From positions 186,001-250,000 of the forward strand of contig NZ_JARFVB010000003.1 in assembly GCF_029193885.1 (NCBI RefSeq): a stretch of DNA of 64,000 nt, given 5' to 3'. Under the pieces are notes generated by a model, which did no database searches, had not been told where the DNA came from, and saw nothing but the letters and a program-made list of their open reading frames with translations. Positions 57,176-64,000 of the stretch are shown here, piece after piece. Position numbers and translations under genes: made by a program. The DNA is from Flagellimonas yonaguniensis (GTDB lineage: Bacteria > Bacteroidota > Bacteroidia > Flavobacteriales > Flavobacteriaceae). How positions within the stretch are numbered: position 1 is the stretch's first letter; every line of letters starts with the position of its first letter.

Positions 57176-57387
57176 CTCCGCACCTTATGCATAGGACTCG
57201 GCAAGGATGTATTCCATAAATTAGTTCAATGGAACCCTCACATCCCTCCTTTTTGGACATAAAACTTATTGATGTATTAAAATAAAATACTTTTGATATG
57301 AAATGATTAATTGATAATCATCTCAATATCGTCCTTCAAAAATTTGAATTTTGTCCTGCCATGGTCACGAATAAATGGTTCAAAAAG

Positions 57388-57417
57388 AAAACGCCAAGCT
57401 TAGCTTCGGCGTTTTTA
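57388..57417. terminator. Bidirectional terminator
   Basis: AAAACGCCAAGC (57388-57399) pairs with GCTTCGGCGTTTT (57403-57415) with one unpaired C and a 3-nt loop, followed by T-rich sequence; plus-strand A-run on the other side serves the minus-strand DsrE gene. Confidence 0.75.
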
Positions 57418-57437
57418 TTTTCACTTAAAACCTATAT

Positions 57438-57878
57438 CTAATACGTCACGGTATTATATCCTTTGGCCTGTAATTGAAGAATTCTCACTGTCCATGTTGC
57501 AACGGGTTCCATACCAGGAATCAATTGGTCTTCGGAAACCCCCAGTTTCTCCATAGCTACACTGCATACACCTACCCGCACTTTACCCTTGTATTTTTGA
57601 AATAAGATTTCCAACTCGGAACCTTTCACCAATTGCTTCACGACTTTGCCCTTAACCACAATTTCGTAATCGGCCACCTCTACTCCACTGGCCACGAGTT
57701 TATCATACAAACCCAAAACACCTTTAAAGTGACGCTCTTCACTGACCCCAAAAGCATACTGGGTTGTCTTTTGTAAATCGGATACAATCGCTGCATCCAG
57801 TTTGTCCTGCCCGAACATATTGGATGCGGTCATAAAGGTCCAGAAGCTTACGAGAATTAAAAAGCGGGATAGTTTCAT
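57438..57878 (-). CDS. Exported DsrE/F-like protein
   Basis: The 146-residue protein has a signal peptide (SNMFGQ) and a DsrE-type alpha/beta core: HFKGVLGLYDKLVASGVEVADYEIVVKGKVV, VRVGVCSVAMEKLGVSEDQLIPG and WTVRILQLQAKGYNTV. One Cys (VGVCSVAM) lies where DsrE-like proteins place their sulfur-carrying Cys. Cytoplasmic DsrE family members shuttle sulfur; exported forms are of unknown role. It is a single gene. Confidence 0.88.
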   Translation of the reverse strand: MKLSRFLILVSFWTFMTASNMFGQDKLDAAIVSDLQKTTQYAFGVSEERHFKGVLGLYDKLVASGVEVADYEIVVKGKVVKQLVKGSELEILFQKYKGKVRVGVCSVAMEKLGVSEDQLIPGMEPVATWTVRILQLQAKGYNTVTY

Positions 57879-57973
57879 AACGGTTTGGTATTTATTGCTG
57901 CAATATTGCCCTTATAAAAATACAACTATTCCTGCTGGAAAAAATCAAAAAAGTGCTCATTGAGGTTCAGCCA

Positions 57974-59530
57974 TCACTTTTTCAGTACAATCCCGTTTCT
58001 TCCTCCTGTATATTCTCCCTGATCAATGGAAATTTCCCCATTGATGATACTGTACTTCACGCCTTGGGCCAATTGAAAGGCATCATTGTAAGTGGCTTTG
58101 TCCTCGAAGGTATTGGGATTAAAAATGATGATATCCGCAAAATAGCCTTCCAATAATTTGCCTCGTTTAGAAACCCTAAGAATATCCGCAGTAACCGAGG
58201 TGCTTTGTTTGATAAAGGAACCTAAATCCAAAACACTGTCCTGTTTTACATATTTATGGTACTTTCTAGGGAAGGTCCCATATTTCCTAGGGTGTCCCGA
58301 ACCACCATCGGATCCTGTGACCACCCATGGTTCATCCATGAAATTGGCAATATCATACGGATTCATGTTAAAGGAGGCAATTTTGATGTAGCCTTCCTCT
58401 AAAATTTTGAAGACAGTTTCTTCTGGTCCCATATTCAAGGTTTCCGAAATTTCCAGCAGGGTTTTACCTTCATAATCCTTGTTTGGGGATTGGACTATCA
58501 GCAATGTTTGGGGGCCACCCCTTCGGGCTATATTGTTTTGCGTTTCTTCAAGTATTCGATTCCTCCATCTGCTATCTTGGTAACGAATGAACAAAGAGTC
58601 CTTGCCGCCACTTTCCGCCCATCGGGGAACCACTGCCGATTGCAGTCCTGTTGCGGATGCTTCATATGGATACTGGTTCGCAGTAATATCAACACCTTTT
58701 CTCTGTGCATCTTCAATGATATTGATGATGGAGTCGCTCTGCTTCCAAACCTCGACCCCCAAACATTTAATATGCGAAATATGCACGGGCAACTGTGCTC
58801 TTTGCCCAATTTCAATGGTCTCCTGGATGGCCGGAATCAGTCCAATGGAATAAGTGCTTTCATCTCGCATGTGGGTGTCATAAATACCGTTGTTCCTAGC
58901 GACCACTTTGGCCAAAGCCACGATTTCCTCGGTATCGGAATAGCTTCCCGGGGCATAAAATAGCCCTGTTGACATCCCAAAGGCACCTGCATTCATTTCT
59001 TGCTGAACCAGTTCTTCCATTTTTTGAATATCCCGCCCACTGGCTTCGCGATCAGTCATACCCATTACCCGATTTCTTATGGTCCCATGACCCACCAACA
59101 GAATCACATTGGTACCAACACCGTTGATTTCGCATTTTGTTCGGTATATCTGTAAAGGATACGGGCTGTTTCCATCGTTACCAACAGTGACCGTGGTAAC
59201 TCCCTGAAAGAGAAAGGGCCGATTGTCCGATAGCTCTGGATTGTCCAAATCCAGAGTCGCATGCGTATGGGGATCAATAAACCCAGGAGATACTACCATA
59301 CCTGAGGCATCAATTGTTCTGGAAGCCATAATTTTGACATCTTCGGCTTTTCCTACATAAATGATCTTATCCTCTTTTATGGCAATGCTCATCATTTTTG
59401 GTTCAGCATCCACACCATTATAGACTGTTCCGTTTTCAATCAAAATATCAGCTTCCACTTTTGGTTTGGTGCAGGATAGCATCAACAGTACAAAAGCGAC
59501 AAAACAACCGAAGGAAATATTATGGCTCAT
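57974..59530 (-). CDS. N-acyl-D-amino-acid deacylase family amidohydrolase (lipoprotein)
   Basis: ATG 59530 (MSHNISFGCFVAFVLLMLSC) gives a lipobox; TTG 59551 is in frame. The 518-residue protein has ADILIENGTVYNG, SPGFIDPHTHATLDL with the HTH metal ligands, MNAGAFGMSTGLFYAPGSY, a DTHMRDES and HISHIKCLG pair of His ligands, and VVTGSDGGSGHPRKYG with the catalytic Asp. This is the D-aminoacylase branch, which releases fatty or acetyl groups from N-acyl-D-amino acids, in the envelope. It follows the SusCD-type genes by 110 bp, same strand, and may be co-expressed. Confidence 0.9.
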   Translation of the reverse strand: MSHNISFGCFVAFVLLMLSCTKPKVEADILIENGTVYNGVDAEPKMMSIAIKEDKIIYVGKAEDVKIMASRTIDASGMVVSPGFIDPHTHATLDLDNPELSDNRPFLFQGVTTVTVGNDGNSPYPLQIYRTKCEINGVGTNVILLVGHGTIRNRVMGMTDREASGRDIQKMEELVQQEMNAGAFGMSTGLFYAPGSYSDTEEIVALAKVVARNNGIYDTHMRDESTYSIGLIPAIQETIEIGQRAQLPVHISHIKCLGVEVWKQSDSIINIIEDAQRKGVDITANQYPYEASATGLQSAVVPRWAESGGKDSLFIRYQDSRWRNRILEETQNNIARRGGPQTLLIVQSPNKDYEGKTLLEISETLNMGPEETVFKILEEGYIKIASFNMNPYDIANFMDEPWVVTGSDGGSGHPRKYGTFPRKYHKYVKQDSVLDLGSFIKQSTSVTADILRVSKRGKLLEGYFADIIIFNPNTFEDKATYNDAFQLAQGVKYSIINGEISIDQGEYTGGRNGIVLKK

Positions 59531-59639
59531 CCTCTTATTTTTTTGACCCAATCAATATTAAAGAATTAAACTTATATGTGGACAAAAGTTATCGGAAACC
59601 TTGAAAATATTGTGGATCAAGCCAGACCTGAATCAATCA

Positions 59640-60977
59640 TTAAAAGACTTTTCCCAATGCATTGCTCACTTTTAGCCATCCCGACTCATCCTCACGAAGT
59701 TTTGATCGCTCTTGTTCCATATGTACAAATCTTCCTGTGGTTCCCGTTGCTGGAACACTGCAGGGGGATGCGGAACCATTAATGTATCTTCCTTGTGTAT
59801 TATCAAAAGCAGCGTAACGCGTCCAATTGATATCTATGTGCGGAATTTTGAAGGTCAGCGTATTATCCTCTTCATACAAAGCATCCCGTAGCTCAGCAAC
59901 GTAATCCTTGGCCGGGGTTTTATCGGTTCCATTACTTAAAATCACATAGGGGTCCGTTGATTCTTTGCCAAATCCATGCAGTTGCACAAAAACACTGTTC
60001 GGCAAAGCATCATAAAGGTTTTCCGTTGTTACTTGTAACATTGAATTTACGTTATGGGGCATATCCGATATCCTGTATGCCCCAAAATATGAACTACAAG
60101 ATTTAGTGGTACCATCACAGGAAGATGGTTCATCAGTATCACAACGATGGGCTCCACTCAGAAAAAGCGCTTTGCCTACATTTCTCCTAAACACGTAAGC
60201 TGCCTGGTAGCCGGTTTTCTGATCGTGAAGCACGTGCGGTGCTGCCAATACCAAATTTTCCCTTTTTGGGGTTTTGCTAAACACGTAGGTACCCCAATAA
60301 TTAGATTGGACATTATACTCTTTTAAAATATAGTATACTTGGTTGGGAGTGGAGTATGTATCCGTAAATTCCACAATTTGGTAGTTCATATATACAGCCT
60401 CATCTACCGCTGCGGTAATATTCTCATCCAAAATCGCATCGATGATACCACCCCATCGGTCCAAATCATTTTCCGAAGGAACTCTGTATTTATTGGCCGA
60501 AATACCTGGAACCATATCCAATAGATTGCCCAAATATTCCTCCAAATTACCTGAAGCGTATTGTAATTCAGCCTTAAGTGGATCTAAAGTATTCACATTG
60601 ACCGGAGAGCTCAACTCTGAAGAATTACCCGCAGCATCAGTTGCCAATACTTGATATGTATAGTTGGTTCCCGGGACAAGACCTTCCAAATAGTAGGAGG
60701 CCTTGCCCGATCCAACCAAATACTCGTTGTCTTGGTACAACGAATAATTTTTCACTTTTACATTGTCAGTCGCGGGGTCCCAGAATAAATACAAGGAGGT
60801 TTGGGTAACATCTTCAGCCACTAGACCAGATGGTTTTGTAGGTGCTTCCGTATCGACAATCGTGGTTTCTTCATTATCATTGTCGGATGTGCACGACAAT
60901 ACCACAAATACCAGCATGACACTCCAAAAAAGTATTTCAGCATGAACAATACATTTTCTTTTTACAATTGTATCCAT
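59640..60977 (-). CDS. FnIII lipoprotein with an unassigned C-terminal domain, possibly a hydrolase
   Basis: ATG 60977 (MDTIVKRKCIVHAEILF) gives a lipobox VVLSC. Residues ~45-135 form one FnIII module (APTKPSGLVAEDVTQTSLYLFWD, GTNYTYQVLATDAAGN). The C-terminal ~300 residues have patches of conserved-looking polar residues: NLVLAAPHVLHD, FLSGAHRCDTD, SDMPHNVNSM, VFVQLHGFGK and HMEQERSKLRED. Their His/Asp/Glu/Arg pattern recalls zinc amidohydrolases of the N-formylglutamate deformylase type, but this is not established. ATG 61004 is an alternative start. It is the third gene after the SusD gene of the second locus. Confidence 0.75.
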   Translation of the reverse strand: MDTIVKRKCIVHAEILFWSVMLVFVVLSCTSDNDNEETTIVDTEAPTKPSGLVAEDVTQTSLYLFWDPATDNVKVKNYSLYQDNEYLVGSGKASYYLEGLVPGTNYTYQVLATDAAGNSSELSSPVNVNTLDPLKAELQYASGNLEEYLGNLLDMVPGISANKYRVPSENDLDRWGGIIDAILDENITAAVDEAVYMNYQIVEFTDTYSTPNQVYYILKEYNVQSNYWGTYVFSKTPKRENLVLAAPHVLHDQKTGYQAAYVFRRNVGKALFLSGAHRCDTDEPSSCDGTTKSCSSYFGAYRISDMPHNVNSMLQVTTENLYDALPNSVFVQLHGFGKESTDPYVILSNGTDKTPAKDYVAELRDALYEEDNTLTFKIPHIDINWTRYAAFDNTQGRYINGSASPCSVPATGTTGRFVHMEQERSKLREDESGWLKVSNALGKVF

Positions 60978-61023
60978 AGTTGTTCTTTTTTTGATTTTAA
61001 TCATGTTACGTAGGTTTTTGGAT

Positions 61024-62187
61024 TCAATCTTCTGCTTCGTAAACAATAATATTGTCCAAATCAAAAGACTCTGCTGTTGCCCCAGATTGTATTTGAATAA
61101 TCAATTGATAGGAGCGAACTCCTTTTTGGTATCCACTATTGACTTCGAACCACTGTCCTGCTACTGCTTCAATGTCATCGTCATAAATATTGATGAGTTC
61201 CAGAACCTCATCACCATTATCGGTTGTGATGTTCGCATAGGCATGGATTCCATCCAGTTCTTCCCAACTGGAATCGTTGAAAAAGACCTCAAAGGAAATA
61301 CCTGAATTGTTCTGTCCTTCTGGCACCTCTACTGTATCGAATGTGATTCTAATGGCCCCGTCCGCATCTTCCGAATGGAATCCCTGCACTCCATCTGGGT
61401 ATGCTTCATAATTTTCAAATAGGGACATGACACCTATACGCTCTGCAGAAAACCCCAGACTACTGGTACTTATATTGTTTATGGCCACATATTCCGAGTT
61501 GAAACCAAGCTCGTTATCAGCTTCTGTTCCTTTTGCCACATAGTCCACATAGGGCGGAGCATCGCCGTTAATGAGATCCAGGGTCTCATCGTTAGCCCCA
61601 TTTCTATCGTAGGTATCTTCTTCCCCACCTACCAAAAGCTCTTCAAATGAGGTTCCACGTATTTTTTTGCCCTGAGGTTGAAAGAAACCCAGTGAAAACT
61701 CCATGGCATTATTATGTTCCACTTCCTTCAGACGTTCTGTGGTTTGCCCTCCTTGATTGAAATTGTTGTAATCATAATCAGGCGACATACCATTAAACGT
61801 TCCGGTAGGTGTGGTTACAATGGCCACAAACGTAATCCTGTCAGTCAAATCGATCTGATCCTCCGTAACCCCCAATGCTTCAAGAACTTTACCAATGTTC
61901 AACTCCAAGGTGTGTGGGAAACTGGTTATCTCCACCAAATTTTCAGCTATGGCTTCTCCATCTTCATACATAGCATTCAACGTATAACTGGTTGCATTTT
62001 TATTGGGATCTTGCAAGGTTGCGGTAAAGACCTCGGTATCCAATTTTAATATATTAAAGCTAAGATTCGGAACTTCAGAAAATTTGACATAGCCTCCTCT
62101 AAAGGTTATGTCCTCCAAAGTATTGTTCTCATGTGCACAACCCACAAGCAATGTAAGTACCAAAATCAAATGTTTTATTCCTTTCAT
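61024..62187 (-). CDS. SusE-position surface lipoprotein of the second SusCD locus
   Basis: The 387-residue precursor has a lipobox (LLVGC, Cys 17). The N-terminal half has beta-strands with GGYVKFSEVPNLSFNI, SYTLNAMYEDGEAI and a TDRITFVAIVTTPTGTFNG segment. The C-terminal half is a jelly-roll-like module (SFEVFFNDSSWEELDGIHAYANITT, GVRSYQLIIQIQ, ESFDLDNIIVYEAED) that resembles carbohydrate- or protein-binding modules. It follows SusD by 18 bp, the usual place of a ligand-binding accessory lipoprotein. No family name is assigned. Confidence 0.8.
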   Translation of the reverse strand: MKGIKHLILVLTLLVGCAHENNTLEDITFRGGYVKFSEVPNLSFNILKLDTEVFTATLQDPNKNATSYTLNAMYEDGEAIAENLVEITSFPHTLELNIGKVLEALGVTEDQIDLTDRITFVAIVTTPTGTFNGMSPDYDYNNFNQGGQTTERLKEVEHNNAMEFSLGFFQPQGKKIRGTSFEELLVGGEEDTYDRNGANDETLDLINGDAPPYVDYVAKGTEADNELGFNSEYVAINNISTSSLGFSAERIGVMSLFENYEAYPDGVQGFHSEDADGAIRITFDTVEVPEGQNNSGISFEVFFNDSSWEELDGIHAYANITTDNGDEVLELINIYDDDIEAVAGQWFEVNSGYQKGVRSYQLIIQIQSGATAESFDLDNIIVYEAED

Positions 62188-62205
62188 AAAGCCTTGTTTT
62201 CCTAA

Positions 62206-63798
62206 TTATTTAATGAATCCCTCAGGGTTATTATCCCAAAAGACTCTTTCGGTATTCCTTTTTTGCGTCAAGGAAGAATTGATTTCCACTGCATTGGACG
62301 AATACGGGAAGCTCCTGGGAAATGCCGGATTATCATTATCTATGGGCACTTGTATATTGGAAGGGTATCCAGTTCTCCGGTATGCGTTATAGGCTTCCGT
62401 TGAATTTCCGAAAGCGGCCAAATAATACTCCGTGATGATAATATCGAGTTTTTGCTCATCCGTGGCAACGTTGTTGTAATTGAAGAGCACCTCATTCATA
62501 TAGGCTTCCACATCTTCGGAAGTGGCCTCGTATTCCGAGTCTACATTGCCAAAATCCAACACCTTGTCCATTGAAGCTTGAATGGCTTCCTCAAGCAATA
62601 TTTCGGGGTTGTCATTGGTGCCGAGCATTAGGGCCGCCTCTGCCCTTAGAAATTTCACAAAAGATGTTGTGAGCAAAGGCAATATTCCTGCTCCATCCAA
62701 ATGTGTGGAGGTATCGGGCGCTCCATTAAACTGATCTTCATCAAAAGTACCTCCGCCCGGGTACAGCCCATAAACGGTCCTTTCTTCATTATCACCATAA
62801 CCCGTTCTATTTTCGCCATGATCCAATCCTCTGTAAAAATCACCTATATAGCAATAATCCACATTGGACTCTTGCGGGCAAGTCGAATAAGGTGGTATAC
62901 CAAATGGGTTTGAATCGGATTGGCGATACAGGTAGTAACGCAGTCTTGGATCGCGTATATTTTTGTAATCCTTGAGCATGAACATAAAATAATTGCCCAT
63001 ATACTGCCCAAAACCACTTACATATCCTCGTTGAAAGTAACGGTGTCGGCTTTCGGGTTCCTCAATCGTGGCATAGGTGTATTGAAAATCCTCACTTTCC
63101 TTATCAATCAAATTCTTTTCCAATAACGCATTGATCTCTAGAACGGGGTCGGAAACACCGATTTCAGAGCTGGCCAACCTTGTTTGCACCAAAATTTTAA
63201 GTTTAAGGGAATTGGCAAATGCAATCCATTTATCCTTATCGCTTCCGTAAAACAAATCTGTGGAAAAATTGAAGGTAGATGCTTCTATATCCTCAATGGC
63301 TTGATCGATGTCCTCCAGCACCAGCTGATAAATCTCTGGTCCGCTGTCCAAACCTGGATTTGGGTATTCCGATGGTATCGCAGCTTCGGAATAGGGTATT
63401 GCCCCCAAATAATCCACCATGGTTACAGTAAGGTAGCCCATCAACAATTTATTAATGGCATTGTGAAAGAGCAGGGTTTCGTCATTCTCTGCCAAAGCTT
63501 CAATTGTTTTGGAATTGTTCAATGCTTCATAGTAACTTTCCCATTCGCCATCCAAAACACTGACCGAAACCACATCGGCGTAGGTATCGGTCATAGCTTC
63601 ATACCGCATCACATCATCCGTATTCAATATCATACGTGCCATAACAGACTGAAATAGGTACTGTATTTCATTGAGAAGGTATTCTGGATCTGCGCTTTCT
63701 GGGGTCAGATAGTTTGGATTGTCCTGCAGGTCAAAGTCGGAAACCTCGCAACCCAACAACACTACCGACATCAACGCCACTGTTTTAAAATGTTTCAT
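62206..63798 (-). CDS. SusD/RagB family lipoprotein (second locus)
   Basis: ATG 63798 (MKHFKTVALMSVVLLGC) has the lipobox; ATG 63810 adds four residues. The ~530-residue protein belongs to the SusD-like branch with NPNYLTPESADPEYLLNEIQY at the N-terminus, INKLLMGYLTVTMVDYLGAIPYSEA in the helical core, FLRAEAALMLGTN, and an end with RRTGYPSNIQVP and FPRSFPYSSNAVEINSS. It presents the ligand to the SusC encoded immediately upstream. No glycosidase accompanies it, so the ligand need not be a glycan. Confidence 0.92.
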   Translation of the reverse strand: MKHFKTVALMSVVLLGCEVSDFDLQDNPNYLTPESADPEYLLNEIQYLFQSVMARMILNTDDVMRYEAMTDTYADVVSVSVLDGEWESYYEALNNSKTIEALAENDETLLFHNAINKLLMGYLTVTMVDYLGAIPYSEAAIPSEYPNPGLDSGPEIYQLVLEDIDQAIEDIEASTFNFSTDLFYGSDKDKWIAFANSLKLKILVQTRLASSEIGVSDPVLEINALLEKNLIDKESEDFQYTYATIEEPESRHRYFQRGYVSGFGQYMGNYFMFMLKDYKNIRDPRLRYYLYRQSDSNPFGIPPYSTCPQESNVDYCYIGDFYRGLDHGENRTGYGDNEERTVYGLYPGGGTFDEDQFNGAPDTSTHLDGAGILPLLTTSFVKFLRAEAALMLGTNDNPEILLEEAIQASMDKVLDFGNVDSEYEATSEDVEAYMNEVLFNYNNVATDEQKLDIIITEYYLAAFGNSTEAYNAYRRTGYPSNIQVPIDNDNPAFPRSFPYSSNAVEINSSLTQKRNTERVFWDNNPEGFIK

Positions 63799-63831
63799 GA
63801 TTCTCTGCATGATGTTTGTTTTAAGCTTGAG

Positions 63832-64000
63832 TTAAAATGTTACCGATACGCTAAAGGCAAACCGTTTAGTGGAGGGTACCGTGCTATCGCCTTCCAGCCC
63901 ATCACTCTCAGGGTCATAGTTCACATATTTGGGAAAATTGGGGGCTACGTACCATAGGTTTCTACCCGATAGGGTAAAATCCATTCGCTTGAACGGAAGC
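63832..64000 (-). CDS. SusC/RagA TonB-dependent receptor, C-terminal end (cut by window edge)
   Basis: The minus-strand frame from 63999 reads LPFKRMDFTLSGRNLWYVAPNFPKYVNYDPE, then STKRFAFSVSVTF and stop. The SGRNL-Y-xxNFxxYxDPE pattern near the end and the aromatic last residue are the usual end of SusC receptors. Only 55 residues are in the window. The SusD gene starts 33 bp downstream. Confidence 0.92.
   Translation of the reverse strand, partial: LPFKRMDFTLSGRNLWYVAPNFPKYVNYDPESDGLEGDSTVPSTKRFAFSVSVTF

Overview
The window is chromosomal DNA from a marine-type flavobacterium (Bacteroidota, Flavobacteriaceae; the protein set looks like the Muricauda/Flagellimonas group, which is an inference). 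Evidence: two SusC/SusD loci, a type IX secretion C-terminal sorting domain, GH97 and GH65 enzymes, glutamine synthetase type III next to type II, LytTR two-component pairs, M56/BlaI pairs, AT-rich spacers, and several promoters of the Bacteroidota form TTG-N17..23-TAnnTTTG. Most genes lack a Shine-Dalgarno sequence, as is usual in this phylum.

Layout. 1-5.1 kb: start of an Lrp/AsnC regulator gene (runs off the left edge), a small unknown gene, a fused isobutyryl-CoA mutase (icmF) and divergent purU. 5.2-25.3 kb: a complete maltodextrin/starch utilisation locus. The minus-strand arm encodes SusC, SusD, a SusE-like three-repeat lipoprotein, a secreted GH13 amylase with T9SS sorting domain and an FnIII lipoprotein. 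The plus-strand arm encodes a LacI regulator, an inner-membrane MFS sugar transporter, GH65 maltose phosphorylase, GH97 alpha-glucosidase, a GH13 cyclomaltodextrinase-like enzyme and a DUF4197-type lipoprotein. Surface binding and hydrolysis, TonB-dependent import, periplasmic trimming and cytoplasmic phosphorolysis are all present, but the usual beta-phosphoglucomutase is not.

25.4-36.6 kb: housekeeping genes (pyrF, prfA, purM, GSIII glnN, GSII glnA) interrupted by a five-gene minus-strand envelope redox cluster: Rieske protein, thioredoxin, ApbE flavin transferase, a DUF4266-type lipoprotein with a Gly/Cys tail, and a DUF3570-type beta-barrel. 36.6-41.2 kb: a Ca2+/Na+ antiporter, a BlaI/M56 signalling pair behind three evenly spaced operator-like boxes, two very small ORFs, apt and tRNA-Arg(ACG). 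41.2-41.9 kb is gene-poor and holds a decayed fragment that resembles a three-Cys-motif partner (TcmP) gene, suggesting an old mobile or defence insertion beside the tRNA.

41.9-57.9 kb: envelope and signalling genes. Two LytS-type kinase/LytTR regulator pairs flank an export operon (DUF2147, TolC, HlyD-type adaptor, FtsX/MacB-type permease, ATPase, beta-barrel), and two related lipoproteins sit on either side. 58-64 kb: a second SusC/SusD locus with no glycoside hydrolase. It carries instead an N-acyl-D-amino-acid deacylase-like amidohydrolase and an FnIII lipoprotein with an unassigned, possibly hydrolytic C-terminal domain; its SusC runs off the right edge. All assignments come from reading the sequence; no database search was run.
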